Translations under genes and position numbers: made by a program
Shown here: in pieces, positions 1 to 8,720 of the stretch
Layout: each line of letters starts with the position of its first letter
Numbering within the stretch: the first letter of the stretch is position 1
Assembly (NCBI GenBank): GCA_964583335.1
Contig: CAZOVG010000009.1
Span: 62,001-126,000 of the forward strand
DNA from: JAGNKE01 sp964583335
Lineage (GTDB): Bacteria; Pseudomonadota; Alphaproteobacteria; Micavibrionales; Micavibrionaceae
Reading direction: 5' to 3'
Length of the DNA stretch: 64,000 bases
Notes under the pieces: model-generated
Seen by the model: only the letters and a program-made list of their open reading frames with translations
Database searches by the model: none
What the model was told of the DNA's origin: nothing

Positions 1-382
1 TCACGCCGCCTTGGGTTTCCATATCATCGGAGCGCGGCTTAGCGTACTGTCCGGCCATCCGCCCGACCTTAACGACCGGAAGCGAGCCGGAATAGGTCAG
101 GATCACCGCCATCTGCAAAAGAACGCGGAAGGAGTCGCGGATCTTGTTCGCGTTGAACTCCGCGAAGCTCTCGGCGCAGTCGCCGCCTTGCAGCAAAAAC
201 CCTTTGCCATCGGACACTTGCCCGAGCTTGCGCATAAGGTCGCGGGCCTCCCCGGCAAAAACCAGCGGAGGCATGGCGGCGATTTCGCGCTCAGCCGCTT
301 TCAGGGCCACCTCGTCCTTATAGGCAGGCAGCTGCTTGACGGGTTTGCCTCTCCACGATTGCGGGGTCCAGTCTTTCGACAT
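1..382 (-). CDS. aroG: Class II 3-deoxy-7-phosphoheptulonate synthase, 5' part only
   Basis: DAHP synthase condenses phosphoenolpyruvate and erythrose 4-phosphate in the first step of the shikimate pathway. Only the first 127 codons lie in the window; the gene runs off the left edge. The reverse strand reads MSKDWTP from an ATG at 382, then the class II (plant/actinobacterial type) signatures PPLVFAGEAR, LLQGGDCAESFAEF and VVKVGRMAGQYAKPRS. The ATG is preceded by AGGTGG about 8 bases upstream, a good ribosome site. The gene is divergent from the HD-domain gene at 644. The family call is secure; the symbol follows common alphaproteobacterial use (aroF and aroH also occur). Confidence 0.93.
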   Translation of the reverse strand, partial: MSKDWTPQSWRGKPVKQLPAYKDEVALKAAEREIAAMPPLVFAGEARDLMRKLGQVSDGKGFLLQGGDCAESFAEFNANKIRDSFRVLLQMAVILTYSGSLPVVKVGRMAGQYAKPRSDDMETQGGV

Positions 383-643
383 TTTAAAGTCCACCTCTTG
401 CAAAAATCGATTTCAGAACACGAAGTTATGCCTGAATTCGCGCCTACAGGCAAATAATTAACAAAAAGACCCTGAATAGTTGAAAAACGGCGCTTTTCTT
501 CAGACTTTTTTCAGAGAAAAAGGGCTATAACGAACACGGGTTTTGTTCTATTATCATATATTCAATTTATCTTATAAAAGATTGCGAAAAACACCTTGTC
601 CGACGCAGGCGATTTAACCGATTTTTCGTTATGGAAAGATCAT

Positions 644-1663
644 ATGAGCGCGCTGGAGCCCCTGATCCAAAGGGCTGCGGACTCGGCGCCCCTGCACGGT
701 GTCCGCAAGACATGGGCGGCGCTGAGCGAGAGGGCGCAGGCTGACGCCGCCCTATGCGCGGAATACGATGCCAAGCTCTTCGAGCCGCCTTACGACCCGC
801 TCCATGATAATTGCCTGCAAAACGCCACGCTCCCGGCGCTGGCCGCTTCGGCCTTCCTGCGCCACTCCGGCACGGACAGGAAGACGCGCGGAGTCTGGCT
901 GCCGCCGCTCCTGATGGCCGCCGTGCTGGGGGAGACGCCGCACACGCTGCCTTACCATAATAATTTGCATTTCCGTAAGGTCCTGCTCCACGCCGCCCGC
1001 CTGATCGGCGCGCACAACGAGCCGCTCCCTGCGAAAGACATCGCCCTGCTGCTGATTGCCGCCTGCATCCACGATCTGGGCCATGACGGCTCGGGGAATG
1101 TCGGGGCGGACGGAACCTATACCCCCGGCCGGCTCGAACGCCGCTCGGTCGAATACGCCGCGCCCTATCTGAAGGCGGCGGGGCTGGACGAGGCGAGCCT
1201 CGCCGATCTGGAAGCCATGATCGTCTGCACCGACGCCGCGCGGCCCGACAACCCCGCCTGTCCGCTCACCCAGATGCGGGCCGCCGCGATGGGCCATTTC
1301 GGCCCGCAGCAGACCGGCCATCAGCCCGGCGCAGGCGGAGGGATATACAACACGCTCAAGGCGCGGCGCGATCTCGCGCTGCTCGCCCTGTTCCTCCACG
1401 AGGCGGATATTATGAATTCTGCGGGCGTGTCTTGCGAACAGACGGGACTGGAAACGACCCAGTTCAAACAGGAAAGCCGGGGCGACCGGGCCCGCCCCTC
1501 CGACGTTCTGGAATTTCTCGGTACGATCTGCCGGGGCGGCTTTATCTCTGAAGCGGGCCGCACGCTGGGCCAGAGCGCCTACGAAACCATCCGCACCCGC
1601 GCGCAAGCCGACTTCGAGAACGGCAATGCGCCTTACGAAAGCGAGTCCGGCGAACAGGCCTAA
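644..1663 (+). CDS. HD-domain protein with class I cyclic-nucleotide phosphodiesterase motifs
   Basis: The 339-residue product carries the metal-site motifs of class I phosphodiesterases in order: YHNNLH near residues 104-109, AACIHDLGH with the HD pair at 143-144, IVCTD shortly after, and LHEADI with H252 and D255. In that family these bind two metals that hydrolyse cyclic nucleotides; the substrate here is inferred only. No transmembrane or sensor domain is seen. The start is uncertain: ATG at 644 has GGAAAG five bases upstream, while an in-frame TTG at 596 would add 16 residues without a clear ribosome site. The stop codon overlaps that of the convergent lpxL-type gene by four bases. Confidence 0.7.
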   Translation: MSALEPLIQRAADSAPLHGVRKTWAALSERAQADAALCAEYDAKLFEPPYDPLHDNCLQNATLPALAASAFLRHSGTDRKTRGVWLPPLLMAAVLGETPHTLPYHNNLHFRKVLLHAARLIGAHNEPLPAKDIALLLIAACIHDLGHDGSGNVGADGTYTPGRLERRSVEYAAPYLKAAGLDEASLADLEAMIVCTDAARPDNPACPLTQMRAAAMGHFGPQQTGHQPGAGGGIYNTLKARRDLALLALFLHEADIMNSAGVSCEQTGLETTQFKQESRGDRARPSDVLEFLGTICRGGFISEAGRTLGQSAYETIRTRAQADFENGNAPYESESGEQA

Positions 1664-2529
1664 TCCTTCGGCCAGCGGCGATGCAGCCAGAGCCACTGCT
1701 CGGGCCGTTCTCTGATCCACCGTTCCAGAACGCTATGCGCCTCCGCGATCACCGTCTCGGCGGGCAGGGGGTTCCCGGCGGCATCAAACAGCGTCAGCGG
1801 CGCCTCGAACGTCCCCCGAAAGTGACAACCGGAAAGCCGCTCCACCTTCGCCGGAATAACCGGGCAGCGGTAGCGCTGCGCGAGCTGCACGAAAATCGGG
1901 TTGGTCATCGCCGGATGCCCGAAGAACGGCACGGAAACGCCCTCGTTATATTTCTGATCGATCAGGATGCCCAGAAACCGCCCGTCGCGTAAGGAGCCGA
2001 GGATGGCCCGCCCGCTCTCCGCCGATTTCGGAAACCCGCGCAGCCGTCCGCCCAGCGTCCGCGCCCGGTCAAGAAGCTTCGCGGTCCAAGGGTTGTTGGG
2101 CTCCCGGTAGGTGAGGTCGATTTCATGCCCCAGCTGCGTGAGGAACGCCGCGCAGTTGATCTCCCAGTTTCCGAAATGCGCCCCGATAAAGACCGCCGGC
2201 CCGCCGCCCTCGAGCAAAGGCGTGAGCGAGTCCGCCCCCGCGATCTCAGTATAATCGCGGCTGAGTTTTTCCAGATGCGGATATTCCGCGACCACGCGGC
2301 CCAAATTCTCCCACATCCCGCGCAGGATCTCCTCCCGCCGCGTTTCGGGCAGGTCGGGAAAGGCCAGTGCGATATTCGCCCGCGCCTTGCGCGAAACGGC
2401 CATACGCGGCCCAAGCATCCGCCCTGTCCACCCGCCGAACGCCGAAGCCCGCTCCGGCCCGAGCAATCCGAACACGCCGAACAGGAGATGGAGCAGCGCG
2501 GCCTCAAACGCGTAACGAAGGGTCTTCAT
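1660..2529 (-). CDS. lpxL: Lipid A acyltransferase (LpxL/HtrB family)
   Basis: This is a 289-residue member of the lysophospholipid acyltransferase family that adds a secondary acyl chain to Kdo2-lipid IVA at the inner membrane. The catalytic HX4E motif is visible in GAHFGNWEI around residue 120, the N-terminus is hydrophobic (a single anchor), and the length is usual. It is the third gene of kdtA-lpxK-lpxL; its ATG overlaps the lpxK stop by four bases, implying translational coupling. Whether it transfers laurate, myristate or another acyl chain cannot be read from the sequence. Confidence 0.85.
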   Translation of the reverse strand: MKTLRYAFEAALLHLLFGVFGLLGPERASAFGGWTGRMLGPRMAVSRKARANIALAFPDLPETRREEILRGMWENLGRVVAEYPHLEKLSRDYTEIAGADSLTPLLEGGGPAVFIGAHFGNWEINCAAFLTQLGHEIDLTYREPNNPWTAKLLDRARTLGGRLRGFPKSAESGRAILGSLRDGRFLGILIDQKYNEGVSVPFFGHPAMTNPIFVQLAQRYRCPVIPAKVERLSGCHFRGTFEAPLTLFDAAGNPLPAETVIAEAHSVLERWIRERPEQWLWLHRRWPKD

Positions 2530-3545
2530 GCGTCTTTATTCCGGCCTTCAAAGTTGAGCTTCGCCCGCAAAAAACGTTCTATCCACTCGGGCTCGTTAAA
2601 GGCGAGCGTGATCGGCAAGACCTCGATCCCCTCGCGCTGTTCGGGCGTAAGGCGCATGTAATCCTTCTCCGTGGTGATCAGCTTCGCCTGCACCTGCCGC
2701 GCCTCGTCGCGTAGCCGTTGAAGATCAAGCGCAGTATAGATGTGATGGTCCGCGAACGGATGGAAACGCACCACCCGCACCCCGTGCGAAACCAGGGTCG
2801 CCCGGAATTTCTCGGGCCGCCCCAGCCCGGCGAAGGCGATGAAGGGGGATGAGGTATCCGGCCGCCCCTGCATTTTTATCTTCGCCGTAAAGACGGGAAA
2901 CCCGTCCGGCAACTCGTCGCGCACGTTACGCGCATCCTGGCCGATCAGGATCACGGCCTGTGCCCGCTCGAACGCTGCTTCGGGCCGTTCGCGCAAAGGC
3001 CCGGCGGGCAGAAGACGCCCGTTTCCAAAGCCCGCAGCGCCGTCGATGACCAGAAAAGAAATATCCTTTTTAAGCGCGGGATTCTGGAATCCGTCATCCA
3101 TCAGAACAAGGTCGGCCCCATGTGTGAAGGCGGATTGCGCGCCCGCAACGCGGTCCCGGCTGACAATCACCTTCGCCCCGCGCGTGGCCATCAGGATCGG
3201 CTCGTCCCCCACGTCCCGCGCAGTGTGGACGGCGGGATCAACCCGGATCGGCCCGAAGAGACGCCCGCCATACCCGCGTGTAAGAATATGAGGCAAACGC
3301 GCCAGACCCGAACGGCTGATCAGATCGTAAAGCGCCAGAACGCTGGGCGTCTTCCCGCTGCCCCCCGCGACGATATTCCCCACGCATACCACCGGCCCGG
3401 CCGCGCTTTGCGGATTGGCTTTTTGCCGCTTGCGCAACTGCATGGCGTCGTAAATATACGAAAGCGGTGTGAGGGCGTTCTCCAGCTTTCCCGCAGGGAA
3501 GTCCGGGCGCCTGTACCAAAAGCCGGGAGTCTTGAAAAGGCTCAT
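2526..3545 (-). CDS. lpxK: Tetraacyldisaccharide 4'-kinase
   Basis: LpxK phosphorylates the 4' position of the lipid A disaccharide using ATP at the inner membrane. The 339-residue protein begins with the family's typical FKTPGFWYRR segment, has the P-loop VGNIVAGGSGKT near residue 55, and the DDGFQ motif near residue 150, which in LpxK includes the catalytic Asp pair. Length is normal. The gene overlaps both neighbours by four bases (kdtA stop upstream, lpxL start downstream), so the three are almost certainly one transcript. Confidence 0.95.
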   Translation of the reverse strand: MSLFKTPGFWYRRPDFPAGKLENALTPLSYIYDAMQLRKRQKANPQSAAGPVVCVGNIVAGGSGKTPSVLALYDLISRSGLARLPHILTRGYGGRLFGPIRVDPAVHTARDVGDEPILMATRGAKVIVSRDRVAGAQSAFTHGADLVLMDDGFQNPALKKDISFLVIDGAAGFGNGRLLPAGPLRERPEAAFERAQAVILIGQDARNVRDELPDGFPVFTAKIKMQGRPDTSSPFIAFAGLGRPEKFRATLVSHGVRVVRFHPFADHHIYTALDLQRLRDEARQVQAKLITTEKDYMRLTPEQREGIEVLPITLAFNEPEWIERFLRAKLNFEGRNKDA

Positions 3546-4876
3546 GCGCGCACCGCCCTGTCTGCCGCGGCATCGTGCAGGTGCAACCGCAAAAGCGGCT
3601 CGATCTCGGCCATCACCCGGTCGATCACGCCCGATTTTTCGGCGGCGAAACTCTGCCCCTTGGAACGCTGGGCCTGCAAACTGTCCGCGTTCTTGAAAAA
3701 TCCCGCCAGCGTCTCGATCAGGGCTTTTTCATCCGGAAGGCGCACCGCCGCCCCGGCGCGGCCCATATCATCGTAAATCTGCTGGAGATTCTGGATATTA
3801 GGGCCATGCAAAACGCTGCAGTTCAACTGCGCGGCCTCCAGCGGGTTATGCCCGCCGCCGCCATCGTCGCTGAACGATCGCCCGATACAGGCCACCGGGC
3901 AAAGCCTGTAAAAGAGGCCCAGTTCCCCGAGTGTATCGGCGATATAAAGATCGTCGTCCGTACGCGGCAGGTCGGACTGCACCCCCCGGAAACGAACCCC
4001 GAGCCCGCAATCACGCAGGGTTTCGGAAATTTCTCCCCGCCGCTCCGGGTGGCGCGGCACGACAATCGTCAGGAGATCGGAAAAACGACTCTTGAGCGTT
4101 GCATGAATACGGGCGGCCATGGCTTCCTCGCCTTTATGCGTACTGGCGAACACCCAGACAGCACGGCCCGCCGTGGCGCTCCGGAGAGCCTCTAAAGCCT
4201 GCGGATCGCAGGGAAGCGGCAGGGCGCTGTATTTTAGATTGTCCGTAACCGTCAGCCGTCCGAAAAAACCGAGACTCCGCAAACGCACGGCGTCCTCGTC
4301 GGTCTGCGCCAGAACGAGGGCGAACGCACCCAGCATCCTCGCCGCCAGAGGCTTCGCCCAGAGCCACGCGCGGAAGGAACGCGGGGAGAGGCGGGCATTG
4401 ACCAGAACCGCCGGAATTTTGCGCGTCCGCAAGCCTTCGAGGAGGTTGGGCCACAATTCGGATTCCATCCAGAACACCAGATCGGGCCGCCAGTGATTAA
4501 GGAACGCCTCCGCCCAGCGCGGGTGATCCAGCGGGCAGAACTGGTGGATCGCGCGGGGGGGGAGTTTGCCCTCCACGATGCGCGCGGAGGTAACGGTGCA
4601 GGTTGTAACAAGAATATTAAGCGCCGGGTAGGCCGCGCAAAGCCGTCGGATCAGGATGAGCGCGGACTGCACCTCGCCCACGCTGGCGGCATGAATCCAG
4701 ACAAGGGGGCCGTCCGGCCGTTGAACGCTGATTTCTCCCCGTTTTTCCCTAACACGGTCGGCAACCTCCTTGCCCTTGATTAGGCGGCGGTCCAGAAGGG
4801 AGGCGAGAAAAGGCGCACTGCGCCCCGTAAGAAAGCGGTAGGTGTGAAAAAACAGAAATCCGGGAGCGTCCTGCAC
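3542..4876 (-). CDS. waaA: 3-deoxy-D-manno-octulosonic acid transferase
   Basis: WaaA (KdtA) moves Kdo from CMP-Kdo onto lipid IVA at the inner membrane. The protein shows the N-terminal FFHTYRFLTG anchor, GEVQSALILIRRL in the acceptor domain, and the GT30 donor-site elements ASTHKGEE and GHNPLEAA. The open frame extends to a TTG at 4957, but the 27 extra residues do not resemble the family. I chose GTG at 4876, which has AGGAAGG ten bases upstream and gives 444 residues, close to the family norm. First gene of the overlapping waaA-lpxK-lpxL operon. Confidence 0.9.
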   Translation of the reverse strand: MQDAPGFLFFHTYRFLTGRSAPFLASLLDRRLIKGKEVADRVREKRGEISVQRPDGPLVWIHAASVGEVQSALILIRRLCAAYPALNILVTTCTVTSARIVEGKLPPRAIHQFCPLDHPRWAEAFLNHWRPDLVFWMESELWPNLLEGLRTRKIPAVLVNARLSPRSFRAWLWAKPLAARMLGAFALVLAQTDEDAVRLRSLGFFGRLTVTDNLKYSALPLPCDPQALEALRSATAGRAVWVFASTHKGEEAMAARIHATLKSRFSDLLTIVVPRHPERRGEISETLRDCGLGVRFRGVQSDLPRTDDDLYIADTLGELGLFYRLCPVACIGRSFSDDGGGGHNPLEAAQLNCSVLHGPNIQNLQQIYDDMGRAGAAVRLPDEKALIETLAGFFKNADSLQAQRSKGQSFAAEKSGVIDRVMAEIEPLLRLHLHDAAADRAVRA

Positions 4877-5020
4877 GTCTGGTCTTGCCTTCCTATGCGT
4901 CTGAGCGGCGCGAAAAGACGCACCCGGCCAAGAGGGCCCGAAAATCAACGAAAGCAAGAATAATACACGGCGTTCAAACGATCAAACCCGAAAACAAACG
5001 TAACAGGCCGGAGCAAGGGA

Positions 5021-5899
5021 TCAGTTCGGCTCGCAGCGGTTGTTCGCCGGAACATAGCGGCAGCCCGGAATAATACAGACATGCTCGTTGTACGTCGGGG
5101 GCGCGACGGAGGTCCTGCTGACGACAACACCGGTCGGAATGGCGATGTTGTTGGCGTTTCCAACCGCACAGTTGTTGGGGTCGAGGAACGGAAGATAGGT
5201 CTGCATCGGATCGGGCGCCCACGGCGGCGTGTTGATCGCGGTTGTCAGGTTCGCCGTCCACGAGGCAGGAACCCCCACGCAACGCGTGGGCAGGTAACGC
5301 TTGTCAGGCTGCGTGCTGTATTGCTGGAAGGTATAGAAACCGTCTTCCGCCGGGTTCGAGGCAAAATTGATACATTTGGCCGCTTCCCAGACCCGTCTCA
5401 TCATATCACAGGTGTACGTTCCGCCGTTAATCGGGTTGGCCATCGTATGCGTGATCGTCTGCCCGGCCGCGTGTCCGCCAAGCATGTCATAATAGCCGAA
5501 ATTCGTAGTTACGAAGTTTCGAAGCGAAGTTCCGACAAGCCGCTCGAGTGCGTTATCCATACTTGTGCTTGAGAGGGGGCTGCCGAACTGCGTGGTTTCG
5601 CTGAACATCTCATCGGCGTGGTCAGCCAGCTCCCGCAGGAACATGTCGAAGCAGGTGTATTCCATAACGCTGTCAGGCTTGAGAATCAGGTTTTGATTCT
5701 GGGTAATCTCGCGCTGGGCTTCAAGCCAGGCGCGTGCAGACAAGGTTTGATAGTAAAGGGAGTCGCAAGGGGTGCTGGCGATCGGTGGCGGTGCCCCGGC
5801 CTCGGCGGTCTGGACGAACAAAGGGCTCAGACCTCCCAGAATTCCGGAAAGTGCAACAAACAAGCCTCTCTTCCATGCTTTTAGCCCGATAGATGCCAT
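5021..5899 (-). CDS. Secreted Cys-rich protein of unknown function, paralog of the upstream gene
   Basis: This is a 292-residue protein with a signal peptide (basic start, hydrophobic stretch, cleavage near AEAGA). It is clearly paralogous to the gene at 5971-7134. Both share a Cys-Asp followed by an A-x-A-x-x-EAxREI helix, then KPDSVxEYTCFD, then VWExAKC, and a C-terminal PGCxY...C cluster, so about eight cysteines align and could form disulfides in the periplasm. No named domain is recognised. It is the last gene of a three-gene set, with 71 bases between it and its paralog. Function unknown; an envelope or secretion-apparatus role is only a guess. Confidence 0.75.
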   Translation of the reverse strand: MASIGLKAWKRGLFVALSGILGGLSPLFVQTAEAGAPPPIASTPCDSLYYQTLSARAWLEAQREITQNQNLILKPDSVMEYTCFDMFLRELADHADEMFSETTQFGSPLSSTSMDNALERLVGTSLRNFVTTNFGYYDMLGGHAAGQTITHTMANPINGGTYTCDMMRRVWEAAKCINFASNPAEDGFYTFQQYSTQPDKRYLPTRCVGVPASWTANLTTAINTPPWAPDPMQTYLPFLDPNNCAVGNANNIAIPTGVVVSRTSVAPPTYNEHVCIIPGCRYVPANNRCEPN

Positions 5900-5970
5900 T
5901 TCTCTTACCCTTCGCGTTTCACACCGCTATTCTAAACAAAAAAACCATAGTTTCGCAAATCTTTAACATC

Positions 5971-7134
5971 TCAGGGCGGGGGCGAACAGGTCCCCGCCGT
6001 ATAATTATACCAACAGCCCGGATTCGGGCAAAACATATCGTTATGCGTACTGTCCGCAGGCGTAATGGTCGTTAAGGACACGCCCGCACCGCCATAATCG
6101 TAAAGCGTGTGCCGCCGGATATTAACCGTCAAACCGGTCGGAATAGGGGGAAGGCAGTTATAGGTCACGGCCCCAACGGTGGAGCCGGGAGCCATTACCT
6201 GCTCAAAGTATCTCAGAACCCCGTCATAAACCACAAAGAGGAACTCACAGTTATTGGCCACCCGGATGATATCGTTGGTAATGTTCGTATTGGCGTATGG
6301 CCCGCCGCCCGCCGCCGGACAGCGCGGATTTTCAGAAATCGTCATCGGCGTGTTCGACCCGGATCCAGAGGCCATGCTATTACCCGGGGAACATTCGTTG
6401 ATCAGGATGCGCGGGTCCTCGGTTGAAAGCGTCTCAAAGCTGAAAAATTGGTCGTCTTCACCGAAATCCCGGCACTTGGCGAGTTCCCAGACAGTCTGCA
6501 TATGTGAGCAGTCGTAGCTGTTCCCGCCGATCGAGGTCAGGTTCATGGTGTTATCGACCGAACTCTCGCCGCCCAAAAACGTGTGGGCAAAATTGTTGGT
6601 GATATAGTTTTCAAGCGTATCAAGCAGGAGCGTATCCAGAACGATATCCAGATGGTCGTCGTCGTAATTCACGCTATAGGTCGTAGAATCGGTCTCATCC
6701 GCCGTCTCAAGGTCCACATCACGCGAGTCGAACGTGTCGGCTTCGCTAAAGATCATCCCGGCATTGTGCGCGGTCAGGGCGATAAACTGATCGAAGCAGG
6801 TATATTCAAGAACGCTGTCGGGTTTGTTTATCAGTTGCTCGTTAATAATGACTTCGCGGCTGGCCTCCATATAGGCCTTAGCGTAGATCTGGTTCATGAA
6901 GTTCCCGTCGCACATCCCGCCCGTGTGGGGCGCGGCGCGTCCGGTCTTCGGCCCGTTGAGTGCGGCGTCGGTTCCGGCCGTGGTATCGGTATTCACATCA
7001 TAATCGGTGCAGGGAAGGCCGGGCGTACAGGCAGCTCCGGCATGGACGGGGGAGGCGGCCAAAAGAATGCAGACCAGCCCGGCCAGAAAGACCGGGGCAA
7101 AACCCAAAAAAGACCTATGGCTGCGCAGCACCAT
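5971..7134 (-). CDS. Secreted Cys-rich protein of unknown function, longer paralog
   Basis: This 387-residue protein has a signal peptide (hydrophobic core, then SPVHAGA). It shares the KPDSVxEYTCFD block, the NNFAH...LGG segment, VWELAKC and the terminal PGCWY...C cluster with the gene at 5021-5899. It is longer because of an acidic Asp/Thr-rich linker near the N-terminus and an extra segment around residues 255-320. Its ATG lies two bases beyond the stop of the gene at 7137-7598 and is preceded by AAGGATAGGG, so the two are co-transcribed. I do not recognise a described family. Confidence 0.75.
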   Translation of the reverse strand: MVLRSHRSFLGFAPVFLAGLVCILLAASPVHAGAACTPGLPCTDYDVNTDTTAGTDAALNGPKTGRAAPHTGGMCDGNFMNQIYAKAYMEASREVIINEQLINKPDSVLEYTCFDQFIALTAHNAGMIFSEADTFDSRDVDLETADETDSTTYSVNYDDDHLDIVLDTLLLDTLENYITNNFAHTFLGGESSVDNTMNLTSIGGNSYDCSHMQTVWELAKCRDFGEDDQFFSFETLSTEDPRILINECSPGNSMASGSGSNTPMTISENPRCPAAGGGPYANTNITNDIIRVANNCEFLFVVYDGVLRYFEQVMAPGSTVGAVTYNCLPPIPTGLTVNIRRHTLYDYGGAGVSLTTITPADSTHNDMFCPNPGCWYNYTAGTCSPPP

Positions 7135-7136
7135 CC

Positions 7137-7598
7137 CTATCCTTCAGTCCGCCCGTTTAACATATAAGTCATGGAGGGAGGATCCCATACGAAGATATCA
7201 TATTCATAATCGTTGTTGTTACTCCGAAATGCAAGAATATCCTGCACCCCGCCGTGATAGGAATCCCCAAGCGCGAGCTTTTTGGCAGAAATTTTACCCA
7301 ACAGCACCAGGCTTTGGCGGGCATCGGCCAGAATTAAAAACGTGCAAAACCCCTGCGGATCATAGCATTTGAGGGGCTTGAGCACATATTCAGTGATCCC
7401 GTCCCGGTTGAGGTCGGCCATGGCCACGGCATACCCGCCCAAACCTATACCCATTTCACGGCTGACCCAGTCCGAAAGCAGCACCTTGGCGCTAACCGGG
7501 AGGCTTGGGCCGTAATTCAGAGGCTCAAAAGCATGGGCGCGGCTTAAAAAACCCATACTGACAAGAATAACGGCCAAAATTCTGATAAAACAGCGCAT
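7137..7598 (-). CDS. Small secreted protein with DxNxDG motif
   Basis: This 153-residue exported protein has a signal peptide ending near AHAFEP and the segment ADLNRDGITEY, a calcium-loop-like DxNxDG motif followed by a Cys...GFC pair and a short beta-rich stretch. The same arrangement occurs in the lipoprotein at 35555-36100, so the two probably share a fold. ATG at 7598 is preferred because it leaves a normal signal peptide; an in-frame TTG at 7613 would add five residues. First gene of the three-gene secreted-protein set. Function unknown. Confidence 0.65.
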   Translation of the reverse strand: MRCFIRILAVILVSMGFLSRAHAFEPLNYGPSLPVSAKVLLSDWVSREMGIGLGGYAVAMADLNRDGITEYVLKPLKCYDPQGFCTFLILADARQSLVLLGKISAKKLALGDSYHGGVQDILAFRSNNNDYEYDIFVWDPPSMTYMLNGRTEG

Positions 7599-7701
7599 CG
7601 TCGTAATCCACAAGATGTCGGCAGCAGACGTGAAATTGTATCAAAAAACCGAAAAAATGGCCAAAATAAAGAAATCGACGCCCAAAAAGCGCGGAAATCT
7701 C

Positions 7702-7920
7702 TTATTTAAGGTCGATATCGAGAATCGCGATATTAAGGTCGTAGGAGGTGTCGCCGTCCTCGGTGTCCTTATAAATGGTGCCCACAAATTCGCCGTCCAG
7801 CAGAACCTCGACGGAATCCTGCGCCCGCTCGCGCTTTTTAAGGGTCACCCCCGAAATCTTCAGCTTCCGCGCCAAATACTGTTCGAGCTTCCTGAGTTCG
7901 TCGGATGTAAAATGCGTCAT
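7702..7920 (-). CDS. DUF3126 family protein
   Basis: This 72-residue acidic protein matches the alphaproteobacterial DUF3126 pattern: ELRKLEQYLARK at the start, DSVEVLLDGEFVG in the middle and the terminal SYDLNIAILDIDL. The family has no assigned function and is usually a single-copy small cytosolic protein. It overlaps the stop of the olsA-like gene by four bases and probably ends that operon. Confidence 0.85.
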   Translation of the reverse strand: MTHFTSDELRKLEQYLARKLKISGVTLKKRERAQDSVEVLLDGEFVGTIYKDTEDGDTSYDLNIAILDIDLK

Positions 7921-8720
7921 AATGTCCCCCTCTGGTTTGTTGTGAGTCGATCCCGTTGCAGCCCCTTGGATACGTGGTCATGGCAGTGCTTGGCAAGCGT
8001 TTTCCGGTCGGGATGCTCCGCCGCGCGGAGCGGCGGGTGGAACGTCAGCGCCAGAACGGCCCCCCGGCTCCGGGCGAACAGCCATAAATGGATGTGCAGA
8101 GGCGTGTCCATGTCGTTGTGCCAGGCGTAAATATCCCGCGCCTCCTGCGTGTCCGGAGGCCGCCCGTCGGCGGAAACCAGCCTGATTGTGAACGGCTGGA
8201 TCAAGAGCGTATCGCGCACCTGATCCCGCAGCGCGATGGAAAACAGGCTGGATTTGAAGGGCACGACGCTCCGCCCGTCGGTCGAGGTGCCTTCAGGGAA
8301 CAGAATCAGGCTTTTTCCCTGCGCCAGAATTTTGTCCAGCGCGTCCTTCTCCCGCGTCGCGTCCGTGCGCGAACGGCTGATGAAGGCGGTTTGCTGCAAT
8401 TTGGAGAGAAACCCGAACAGCGGCCAGCTTTCCACGTCCTTCTTGGCCACGAACGACCCCCGAATCACGCTGCCGATCGCGGGAATGTCAAGATAGGAGA
8501 GGTGGTTCCCCACGAAAAACACCTGCTGCCCCCGTTCCGGGGCTCCCTCGACGTGAATGCGGATTCGCAAAACCGCGCAGACGGCCTTATGCCAGAGATG
8601 CGGAAGGATATAGGCCCCGGTGCCCCGGTGGACAGCAAGCAGGAGAATCTGGAACGGGCAGGCGAGAATCACAAGCCCGGCGAACGCCGAAAGCTTGAGG
8701 ACGGCGATCAGGCTTCTCAT
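7917..8720 (-). CDS. olsA: 1-acyl-sn-glycerol-3-phosphate acyltransferase, OlsA-like
   Basis: This 267-residue PlsC-family protein has an N-terminal membrane segment, the catalytic NHLSYLD (NHX4D motif) and FPEGTSTDG in the acceptor site. ATG at 8720 overlaps the stop of the upstream olsB-like gene as ATGA; the open frame upstream of it lies inside that gene and is not protein-like. Pairing with OlsB suggests it O-acylates lyso-ornithine lipid to ornithine lipid, a phosphorus-free membrane lipid. A general phosphatidic-acid-forming role cannot be excluded from sequence. Confidence 0.85.
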   Translation of the reverse strand: MRSLIAVLKLSAFAGLVILACPFQILLLAVHRGTGAYILPHLWHKAVCAVLRIRIHVEGAPERGQQVFFVGNHLSYLDIPAIGSVIRGSFVAKKDVESWPLFGFLSKLQQTAFISRSRTDATREKDALDKILAQGKSLILFPEGTSTDGRSVVPFKSSLFSIALRDQVRDTLLIQPFTIRLVSADGRPPDTQEARDIYAWHNDMDTPLHIHLWLFARSRGAVLALTFHPPLRAAEHPDRKTLAKHCHDHVSKGLQRDRLTTNQRGTL

